A DNA stretch of 5,792 bases from FW021-bin31 sp964558275 (GTDB taxonomy: Bacteria > Bacteroidota > Bacteroidia > Chitinophagales > Chitinophagaceae), in assembly GCA_964558275.1 (NCBI GenBank), contig CAZLDH010000155.1, positions 1-5,792 on the forward strand. The letters run 5' to 3'. A program made the translations under genes and the position numbers. The stretch's first letter is position 1. Every line of letters starts with the position of its first letter. Below, piece by piece: positions 1 to 5,792 of this stretch. The notes beneath the pieces are model-generated. The model was not told the DNA's origin. It made no database searches and was given only the letters and a program-made list of their open reading frames with translations.

Positions 1-2649
1 TTCATGCTCTTTAAGCAATTCATCTTCTGTAATGGATACATCCAATCCAAGATAGCGAATGACTTCCAGTTTAAAGTTTTCATAATCTTCATTTTCTCTA
101 TGCGTGGTAATCAGATTCGCACATACATCATAAAATGCATTATCTATATCAAGTGCCAATCGATCACCAAACAAAGCATGACGACGACGATCATAAATCA
201 CCGTCCGTTGTTTATTCATGACATCATCATAATCCAACAGGCGCTTACGAATACCAAAGTTATTCTCTTCAACTTTACCCTGTGCTCTTTCAATAGATTT
301 GGAAATCATTCGATGCTGAATCACTTCCCCTTCTTTATAACCCATACGATCCATGATGCCAGCAATCTTCTCGGAACCAAACATACGCATTAAATCATCC
401 TCCAGCGATACAAAAAACTGAGAAGATCCGGGATCTCCCTGACGTCCCGCACGACCTCTCAACTGTAAGTCCACACGACGGCTATCATGTCGGGCAGTAC
501 CCAGAATAGCCAAACCTCCGGCATCCACAACGCCGTCTCCCAACTTAATATCCGTACCACGACCGGCCATATTGGTCGCGATAGTTACATTCCCCGGTAA
601 ACCTGCTTCTGCAACTACCTGCGCCTCACGTTGATGTTGTTTCGCGTTCAATACATTATGAGACACTTTCTCGAATTTCAACATTTTACTCAATAATTCG
701 GAAATTTCTACAGAAGTTGTTCCCACCAATACAGGTCGTCCCTGATCCGTTAAATCTTTAATTTCTGCTATAACGGCTTTATACTTCTCACGAGCAGTTT
801 TATAAACCACATCCTCATTATCTTCACGAATAATGGGTAAATTCGTAGGGATTTCTACTACATCTAATTTGTATATTTCCCATAATTCACCAGCTTCTGT
901 TGATGCCGTACCTGTCATACCTGCCAACTTATGGTACATTCTAAAATAGTTCTGTAAACTGACGGTTGCAAAAGTTTGTGTAGCGGCTTCTACCTTTACT
1001 CCTTCTTTTGCTTCAATTGCCTGGTGCAAACCATCAGAATATCGCCTGCCCTCCATCACACGACCGGTCTGTTCATCTACAATCTTTACTTTATTGTCCA
1101 TGACTACATACTCATCATCCTTTTCGAATAAAGTATAAGCCTTTAACAATTGCTGCATTGAGTGAATGCGTTCACTCTTTACAGAAAAATCCTGAAGCAA
1201 TTCATCCTTCTTTTCAATTTTTTCTTCCGGCGTCATATCAGAGTTTTCCACTTCTGCCACTTCAGAACCAATATCCGACATCACAAAGAAACCGGGATCC
1301 TCACCAGCGCTAGTAATAAGTTCAATCCCTTTATCTGTTAAATCTACAGTATTGTTTTGTTCATCAATAACAAAAAACAAGTCATCCGTAGCAATGTGCA
1401 TATTCTTTTCCTGATCAGAAAGATAATAGTTTTGCGCTTTCTGCATTAATACTTTATGCCCCGGCTCACTCAGATATTTAATTAATGCATGATTTTTAGG
1501 AAGCCCTTTAAATGCACGAAAAAGATGTAATCCACCATCTTGCGGTCCGGTTTCACCTTCTTTAATTTGTTTTTTCGCTTCTTTCAGATTATCTAAAACC
1601 ACATTTTTCTGCGCCTCTACCAATTTAGCCACACGAGGTTTCAAATTCACAAATTCTTGTTCTTCTCCTTTAGGTACCGGTCCAGAGATAATCAGCGGGG
1701 TTCTGGCATCATCAATCAGCACACTATCCACCTCATCCACCATGGAAAAATGATGTTTTCTTTGTACCATTTCGCTCGGGGAATGCACCATATTATCTCT
1801 CAGATAATCAAAGCCAAATTCATTATTGGTACCATAAATAACATCTGCTCTATAAGCTTTCTTTCGTTCTTCAGAATGGGGTTGATATTTATCAATACAA
1901 TCTGTCGTAAGCCCTAAAAACTCGAGCAGAGGAGCATTCCATTCCTGGTCACGTCGAGCCAGATAGTTATTCACCGTAACAATATGTACGCCTTCTCTGG
2001 TCAAACCATTAAGATAAGCCGGAAGCGTAGAAACCAATGTTTTACCTTCACCTGTAGCCATCTCGGCAACTTTTCCCTGATGCAAAACAATACCTCCAAT
2101 CAGCTGTACATCATAGTGAATCATATCCCATGTAATGGTATTGCCGGCTGCTTCCCATGAATTATTATAAATTACCTGATCCGGTTTTCCATCTTCACCT
2201 TCTACAACATTTATATGAGGGGCATCCACAGCAAACTGCCGATCCAAATCTGTGGCCACGGCTGTCAATTTTTCATTCTCCCTAAATCTGCGTGCAGTTT
2301 CCTTCATCACGGCAAAAGCCTCCGGGAGAATCTCCATCAGAATTTCTTCCAGCTTATCATCCCGCTTTTCCTTTACCTTATCAACATCTTCATAGATTTT
2401 ATCTTTCTCAAAAAGACTCAGTTCTCCACTTTCAGCTTCCGCTTCTTTCGTTTTTATTTCTTCATCTAATTCTTTAAGATAATTATTCACACGCTCACGA
2501 AATTCCACTGTTTTACTTCTCAACTCATCATTAGACAAGGACTGATATTCTTCATAATACGCGTTTATCTCTCCTACAAGAGGTTTAATCTTACTAATAT
2601 CTTTTTCGGATTTTCTTCCTCCGATTAAATTTCCCAAAAATTTAAACAT
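1..2649 (-). CDS. secA: SecA, preprotein translocase ATPase (C-terminus cut by window edge)
   Basis: SecA is the ATP-driven motor that pushes unfolded secretory proteins through the SecYEG channel at the inner membrane. I translated the whole minus-strand frame: 883 codons, no stop or frameshift, open to the window edge. Visible landmarks are Walker A ATGEGKT (198-204), YGTNNEFGFDYLRDN (about 275-289), the DEAD-type box DEVD (305-308), a preprotein cross-linking region (about 325-545), GRRYSDGLHQAIEAKEG (about 534-550), GRGTDI (696-701), the arginine-finger motif QLRGRAGRQGD (729-739) and the helical-scaffold signature FGIRKRLLDYDD (798-809). Compared with E. coli SecA there are two insertions before Walker A (about 55-100 and 124-178), which are usual for Bacteroidota SecA. 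Family members in this phylum are about 1,100 residues, so roughly 200 C-terminal residues, including any zinc-binding tail, should lie outside. The start is fixed by an in-frame TAG five codons upstream and an SD-like AGAAGG. Identification is very secure. Confidence 0.98.
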   Translation of the reverse strand, partial: MFKFLGNLIGGRKSEKDISKIKPLVGEINAYYEEYQSLSNDELRSKTVEFRERVNNYLKELDEEIKTKEAEAESGELSLFEKDKIYEDVDKVKEKRDDKLEEILMEILPEAFAVMKETARRFRENEKLTAVATDLDRQFAVDAPHINVVEGEDGKPDQVIYNNSWEAAGNTITWDMIHYDVQLIGGIVLHQGKVAEMATGEGKTLVSTLPAYLNGLTREGVHIVTVNNYLARRDQEWNAPLLEFLGLTTDCIDKYQPHSEERKKAYRADVIYGTNNEFGFDYLRDNMVHSPSEMVQRKHHFSMVDEVDSVLIDDARTPLIISGPVPKGEEQEFVNLKPRVAKLVEAQKNVVLDNLKEAKKQIKEGETGPQDGGLHLFRAFKGLPKNHALIKYLSEPGHKVLMQKAQNYYLSDQEKNMHIATDDLFFVIDEQNNTVDLTDKGIELITSAGEDPGFFVMSDIGSEVAEVENSDMTPEEKIEKKDELLQDFSVKSERIHSMQQLLKAYTLFEKDDEYVVMDNKVKIVDEQTGRVMEGRRYSDGLHQAIEAKEGVKVEAATQTFATVSLQNYFRMYHKLAGMTGTASTEAGELWEIYKLDVVEIPTNLPIIREDNEDVVYKTAREKYKAVIAEIKDLTDQGRPVLVGTTSVEISELLSKMLKFEKVSHNVLNAKQHQREAQVVAEAGLPGNVTIATNMAGRGTDIKLGDGVVDAGGLAILGTARHDSRRVDLQLRGRAGRQGDPGSSQFFVSLEDDLMRMFGSEKIAGIMDRMGYKEGEVIQHRMISKSIERAQGKVEENNFGIRKRLLDYDDVMNKQRTVIYDRRRHALFGDRLALDIDNAFYDVCANLITTHRENEDYENFKLEVIRYLGLDVSITEDELLKEHE

Positions 2650-2657
2650 ATATATAA

Positions 2658-2663
2658 CCTTCT
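2658..2663 (-). promoter_or_regulatory. Shine-Dalgarno-like site of secA
   Basis: On the minus strand AGAAGG sits 8 bases before the secA ATG, a good distance for pairing with the 16S rRNA tail. Such sites are uncommon in Bacteroidota, where most leaders are simply A-rich, so this may or may not be used. It supports the chosen start, which is also the first ATG after an in-frame TAG. Confidence 0.45.
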
Positions 2664-2742
2664 ACAAGTAATTATTTATTTTCCGTTTCCAAAATAACAA
2701 ATATCATGCTTTTTTGTTTTTCTGCCAATACGACATAACGAC

Positions 2743-2750
2743 CAAAATTA
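2743..2750 (-). promoter_or_regulatory. candidate secA promoter, -7 element
   Basis: Read on the minus strand this is TAATTTTG, an exact match to the Bacteroidota -7 consensus TAnnTTTG. Transcription would begin a few bases downstream, near 2737, giving secA a leader of roughly 85-90 bases. The -33 element is not convincing: the only TTG-type sequence upstream (minus strand TTGTTTG, 2762-2768) is too close. In such A/T-rich DNA the match could be chance. Confidence 0.35.
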
Positions 2751-2842
2751 AATCTTTATTTCAAACAAGAAAGTATTGATACCATTTATAACAAAAAAAC
2801 AAGGATAAACAGAGCTGTTCCTAATCTATTTTTCCTTATATT

Positions 2843-2872
2843 TTAACTTTAATATAAAAAAACCTACCTTTG
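2843..2872 (+). promoter_or_regulatory. fusA promoter (Bacteroidota type)
   Basis: TACCTTTG at 2865-2872 matches the -7 consensus TAnnTTTG of the Bacteroidota primary sigma factor exactly, and the flanking context (CCTACCTTTGC) is typical of strong housekeeping promoters in this phylum. A -33 element is expected around 2843-2848; the sequence there (TTAAC within a T-rich run) is only a poor match. The start of transcription is inferred near 2878-2880, leaving a leader of about 30 bases that is A/T-rich and has no Shine-Dalgarno sequence. Confidence 0.7.
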
Positions 2873-2892
2873 CAGCCCTAAAAATTAAAATT

Positions 2893-2908
2893 TAATTCTA
2901 TAGAATTA
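2893..2908. repeat. perfect 16-bp palindrome abutting the fusA start codon
   Basis: TAATTCTATAGAATTA is its own reverse complement over 16 bases, and its last base is the A of the fusA ATG. As RNA it could form a 6-bp stem with a TATA (UAUA) loop beside the initiation codon; as DNA it could be a dimeric-protein site. The sequence is A/T-rich, so chance is a real alternative. No function is established from the sequence. Confidence 0.4.
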
Positions 2909-5049
2909 TGGCCAATCTGAAATTTCAACGCAATTTTGGTATTGCAGCACATATTGATGCCGGTAAAACAACGACTACAGAACGTATTCTGTATTATACC
3001 GGAATCTCTCATAAAATAGGAGAAACCCATGATGGTGCTGCTGCAATGGACTGGATGAGTCAAGAAAAAGAACGTGGAATTACGATTACTTCCGCAGCAA
3101 CAACCTGTTTCTGGAAATTCCCGACACACCAAGGAACCCCATTAGACAACACAAAGAGTTACAAATTAAACATTATTGACACCCCCGGTCACGTGGACTT
3201 TACCATTGAGGTAGAGCGTTCTATGCGTGTACTCGACGGGCTTGTAGCTTTATTCTCAGCAGTAGATGGCGTAGAGCCTCAATCTGAAACCGTATGGCGT
3301 CAGGCAAACCGTTACAAAGTACCTCGAATTGGATTTGTGAATAAAATGGATCGTGTTGGCGCAGATTTCCTCATGGTAGTAAAACAAATCCATGACATGT
3401 TGGGAGCAAAAGCAATTCCCATGCAGCTACCTATTGGTGCTGAAGATAATTTCAAAGGGATTGTTGACCTTATTACTAAAGAAGCTATTATTTGGGATGA
3501 AGCTTCTCAGGGAATGAAATATGAAAAAATTGACATTCCTGAAGAAATGAAAGATGATGTGGAGGAATGGAGAGAAAAATTGGTGGAAGCTATCGCTGAA
3601 GACGATGAAGCATTGATGGAAAAGTTCTTCGAAGATCCTGATTCTATCACCGAAGAGGAAATGTATGCTGCTGTCAGAACGGCTACAATTAATTTAAGTA
3701 TTATCCCTATGTTCTGCGGAACGGCCTTTAAAAACAAAGGTGTTCAGGCCATGTTGGACGGAGTTATCAGATATTTACCCAGCCCACTCGACGTAGAAGC
3801 TATCGACGGTTTTAATCCCAAGACTGAAGCGGAAGAACATAGAAAACCAAGCAAAGACGAACCTTTCTCCGCTTTGGCATTTAAAATAATGACCGACCCT
3901 TATGTGGGTCGTCTGGCTTTCTTCCGTTGCTACTCAGGACATCTGGATGCAGGATCTTACGTACTCAATACACGCTCAGGGAAGAAAGAAAGAATTAGTC
4001 GTATTCTACAAATGCACGCCAATAAACAAAACCCCTTAGACTTTATTGAAGCCGGAGATATAGGTGCCGCTGTTGGTTTTAAAGAAATTAAAACTGGTGA
4101 CACCCTTTGTGAACAAGATCACCCTATCGTATTAGAATCTATGTTCATCCCAGCTCCTGTAATTTCTATCGCTATAGAGCCTAAGACCAAAGGGGATATG
4201 GATAAAATGGGTATAGCAATTGCTAAATTACTTGAAGAAGATCCTACGCTTACAGTAGAAACTAACGAAGAAACCGGTCAAACCGTATTAAGCGGAATGG
4301 GAGAGCTTCATCTTGATATTATTATCGACCGTATGCGTCGTGAATTCAAAGTGGATATCAACAAAGGAGCCCCTCAGGTAACTTATACTGAATCACTTAA
4401 TGCTACTATTGAACACCGTGAGATTCTAAAGAAACAAACGGGTGGTCGTGGTAAATTTGCAGATATCAAATTTGAAATCGGACCTGCCGATGAAGAATGG
4501 ATTAAAGAAAATGAAGGTCAAAGCCTGCAGTTTATTAATGACATCTTTGGAGGCTCTATCCCTAAGGAATATATTCCCGCAGTAGAAAAAGGGTTTCAGC
4601 AGGCAATGAAAACAGGTCCTCTGGCAGGATATCCTATTGAGAACATGAGAGTTCGCCTGTTTGATGGAAGTTTCCATCCTGTGGATTCTGATGCAAACTC
4701 CTTTGAATTGGTTGCTAAAACCGCTTTCCGTGAAGCTGCTAAGAAAGCAAAGCCTGCATTATTAGAACCTATCATGAAGGTGGAAGTTGTTACTCCTGAA
4801 CAATATATGGGAGATGTTAATGGCGACCTTAGTCGTCGTCGTGGTCTCATGGAAGGAATGGATACACGCAACAATGCACAGGTTATTAAAGCCAAAGTTC
4901 CATTGAGTGAAATGTTTGGCTATGTTACCGACTTGCGTTCTTTAAGTTCAGGTCGTGCCACTTCTACTATGGAATTCTCTCATTATGCAGAGGCGCCAAG
5001 AGGAATAACTCAAGAGGTTATCAAAGAAGTTCAAGGTAAAGTAAGTTAA
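2908..5049 (+). CDS. fusA: elongation factor G (EF-G)
   Basis: EF-G is the cytoplasmic GTPase that moves tRNAs and mRNA through the ribosome after each peptide bond, and with RRF helps recycle ribosomes. The 713-residue protein is full length. The G domain carries G1 AHIDAGKT (14-21), switch I RGITIT (56-61), G3 DTPGH (91-95, with the catalytic His95), G4 NKMD (145-148) and a G5-like GTAFKNKG (271-278). Domain II begins near 319; domain III ends with SGMGELHLD (462-470). Domain IV has TGGRG (511-515) and the tip histidine H590 in GSFHPVDSD. Domain V contains LLEPIM (618-623) and GDLSRRRG (639-646). These intact motifs separate it from the atypical EF-G2 of Bacteroides and from tetracycline-protection proteins. 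About six extra residues follow switch I (about 71-84) relative to E. coli. An in-frame TAA five codons upstream fixes the ATG. It has its own promoter and terminator, with no rpsG or rpsJ next to it. Confidence 0.98.
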   Translation: MANLKFQRNFGIAAHIDAGKTTTTERILYYTGISHKIGETHDGAAAMDWMSQEKERGITITSAATTCFWKFPTHQGTPLDNTKSYKLNIIDTPGHVDFTIEVERSMRVLDGLVALFSAVDGVEPQSETVWRQANRYKVPRIGFVNKMDRVGADFLMVVKQIHDMLGAKAIPMQLPIGAEDNFKGIVDLITKEAIIWDEASQGMKYEKIDIPEEMKDDVEEWREKLVEAIAEDDEALMEKFFEDPDSITEEEMYAAVRTATINLSIIPMFCGTAFKNKGVQAMLDGVIRYLPSPLDVEAIDGFNPKTEAEEHRKPSKDEPFSALAFKIMTDPYVGRLAFFRCYSGHLDAGSYVLNTRSGKKERISRILQMHANKQNPLDFIEAGDIGAAVGFKEIKTGDTLCEQDHPIVLESMFIPAPVISIAIEPKTKGDMDKMGIAIAKLLEEDPTLTVETNEETGQTVLSGMGELHLDIIIDRMRREFKVDINKGAPQVTYTESLNATIEHREILKKQTGGRGKFADIKFEIGPADEEWIKENEGQSLQFINDIFGGSIPKEYIPAVEKGFQQAMKTGPLAGYPIENMRVRLFDGSFHPVDSDANSFELVAKTAFREAAKKAKPALLEPIMKVEVVTPEQYMGDVNGDLSRRRGLMEGMDTRNNAQVIKAKVPLSEMFGYVTDLRSLSSGRATSTMEFSHYAEAPRGITQEVIKEVQGKVS

Positions 5050-5070
5050 GGCTTAAACTTTAGAAATAAT

Positions 5071-5107
5071 AAAAAAGGGAGCAGGTTTTTCATCTGCTCC
5101 CTTTTTT
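5071..5107 (+). terminator. rho-independent terminator of fusA, symmetrical
   Basis: Twenty-one bases after the fusA stop, GGGAGCAG (5077-5084) pairs with CTGCTCCC (5094-5101) around a 9-base loop, followed by six T. Six A precede the stem, so the paired region extends to 14 bp and the structure also reads as a terminator on the minus strand. It would end the fusA transcript and could also stop read-through from the convergent minus-strand gene. Confidence 0.93.
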
Positions 5108-5154
5108 GTGACACAGATTCTCCGGATTAAACCAAAGAACGATGGATCAAGTAC

Positions 5155-5196
5155 AAAAAAAAGCGAAATCAACACTCTATTAAATATCGATTTCGC
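5155..5196 (-). terminator. rho-independent terminator of the DUF4168 gene
   Basis: On the minus strand GCGAAATC (5196-5189) pairs with GATTTCGC (5170-5163), and eight T follow directly (5162-5155). The 8-bp stem has a long 18-base loop. It lies about 40 bases past the stop of the minus-strand gene, in the correct orientation to end its transcript. Confidence 0.8.
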
Positions 5197-5210
5197 CTTC
5201 AGTATTATAT

Positions 5211-5229
5211 AAAAATGCTTCTATGAAGC
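5211..5229 (-). terminator. short hairpin just after the DUF4168 stop, possible weak terminator
   Basis: On the minus strand GCTTC-ATA-GAAGC (5229-5217) forms a 5-bp stem with a 3-base loop, beginning 7 bases after the stop codon and followed by ATTTTT. It could be a weak first terminator ahead of the stronger hairpin at 5155-5196, or a chance inverted repeat; the short stem argues for caution. Confidence 0.35.
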
Positions 5230-5236
5230 CTTAGCC

Positions 5237-5767
5237 TTACTTATTATTGCCTACATTTGCGGCTAATTTTTCTCTAAGTTTCTTTTGTAAATCAGGATTA
5301 GATTGAATAGCGATTGCTATTTTCTGAAACTTCTCAATACTCAAGCCGGTAGAAGTAGCAGCTCCTTGTACCTTTTTTTGAAGTTCCGGTTGTAGCTTAT
5401 CTAACTTGGAAGTAATTTTCTTCACTTGCTTTTCTTCATCCTTAGTAACATCTGCTTCCTTATTTTGCATTTTAGCACGTTGAATTTCGTTAAACCGTTG
5501 TAACTCCATTCCTTCCCCTTCAATGACACCAGCCATCTTTTTTTGTGCTTTTTGATTTTCCTGCTGTACCTGAGGATAGGCTTTTGCAAACTTATCTAAA
5601 TCGGCATCAGAAACATCAATTTGTTGTGCACCTTGATTTAACTGAGGAACAGCCTGCTGTTGTGTGTTAGATTGGTCATCTTGAGACACTTGCGCTTCAC
5701 CGGCAAAAGATCCTGCCATAAATAAAGCTACCAATGCTCCTGCTCCAATTTTCTTCAAATTAATCAT
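5237..5767 (-). CDS. exported DUF4168-family protein
   Basis: The function is unknown. The 176-residue product starts with a classical signal peptide: lysines at 5-6, a hydrophobic core (about 7-22) and a likely signal-peptidase I site near SFAGEA/Q (about 25-26). There is no lipobox cysteine, so a soluble periplasmic or secreted protein is expected. Residues 27-50 are Gln/Asn-rich and low in complexity. The rest is charged and helical and resembles DUF4168 (recognised from memory, not searched): DADLDKFAKAY (54-64), MELQRFNEI (87-95), then a second copy-like block with LDKLQPELQKKV (122-133) and GLSIEKFQKIAIAIQSNP (141-158). The ATG is preceded by an A-rich leader without a Shine-Dalgarno site (5768-5792); the promoter must lie beyond the window. 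It converges on fusA across a 187-base gap and probably forms its own transcript end. Whether it is the last gene of an operon cannot be seen. Confidence 0.85.
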   Translation of the reverse strand: MINLKKIGAGALVALFMAGSFAGEAQVSQDDQSNTQQQAVPQLNQGAQQIDVSDADLDKFAKAYPQVQQENQKAQKKMAGVIEGEGMELQRFNEIQRAKMQNKEADVTKDEEKQVKKITSKLDKLQPELQKKVQGAATSTGLSIEKFQKIAIAIQSNPDLQKKLREKLAANVGNNK

Positions 5768-5792
5768 ATACTTTTTTTGTTTTGGTTAATTA

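Noticed and set aside
4..393. Plus-strand open frame of 129 codons
   Set aside because: It lies wholly within secA in the opposite strand. The secA frame carries conserved motifs here (helical-scaffold region), while this translation has no recognisable domain.
1657..2477. Several plus-strand open frames of 61-86 codons
   Set aside because: All are antisense to the N-terminal half of secA, where the minus-strand frame is clearly coding; their Ile/Phe/His-rich translations look like shadows.
2808..2819. Inverted repeat AACAG-AG-CTGTT in the divergent intergenic region, possible operator
   Set aside because: The arms are only 5 bp and the copy is single; such repeats are expected by chance in 250 bases, and nothing ties it to a regulator.
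2878..3132. Minus-strand open frame of 84 codons across the fusA start
   Set aside because: It overlaps the fusA promoter, leader and G1 motif on the other strand and has no family resemblance.
3507..4895. Three minus-strand open frames inside fusA
   Set aside because: They are antisense to conserved EF-G domains and their compositions follow from the coding strand; none resembles a known protein.
2908..5049. Tetracycline ribosomal-protection protein (TetQ/TetM type) or Bacteroides-type EF-G2
   Set aside because: The N-terminus, DTPGH, the domain IV TGGRG and H590 tip, and the domain V motifs match translational EF-G closely; TetQ-like proteins and EF-G2 differ at these places.
5108..5154. 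Short stretch between the convergent terminators, checked for a small RNA, ORF or attachment site
   Set aside because: It has no ORF of note, no promoter motif in the right place, no tRNA-like structure and no direct repeat.

Overview
The window holds three protein-coding genes from a member of the Bacteroidota. The organism assignment is inferred from several signs. The SecA protein has the long N-terminal insertions usual in that phylum. EF-G has the N-terminus and enlarged G domain seen in Chitinophagaceae-like and Sphingobacteriia-like bacteria. A promoter with the Bacteroidota -7 motif TAnnTTTG lies ahead of EF-G, and the leaders are A/T-rich with little Shine-Dalgarno sequence. The family-level placement is from memory and is only moderately certain.

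Layout: positions 1-2649 are the minus-strand gene secA (preprotein translocase ATPase). It reads without interruption for 883 codons and is cut by the left edge of the window, so the C-terminal part is missing. Positions 2650-2907 are a divergent intergenic region with a good promoter for the plus-strand gene and a weaker candidate promoter for secA. Positions 2908-5049 are fusA (elongation factor G), complete and with all GTPase motifs intact. It is followed at once by a strong hairpin terminator, so it appears to be monocistronic rather than part of the usual ribosomal-protein (str) operon. Positions 5237-5767 are a minus-strand gene for a small exported DUF4168-family protein. It converges on fusA and has its own terminator hairpins in the gap.

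The secA and fusA products serve linked stages of protein production: ribosome translocation and export of the finished chains. The exported DUF4168 protein has no known role and, apart from being a likely Sec substrate, no visible link to the other two. I see no mobile elements, CRISPR arrays, RNA genes or defence genes. I found no convincing new system. The points worth a second look are small: the location of fusA outside the str operon, a perfect 16-bp palindrome abutting its start codon, a very short upstream ORF in the secA leader, stacked terminators in the convergent gap, and an apparent internal repeat in the DUF4168 protein.
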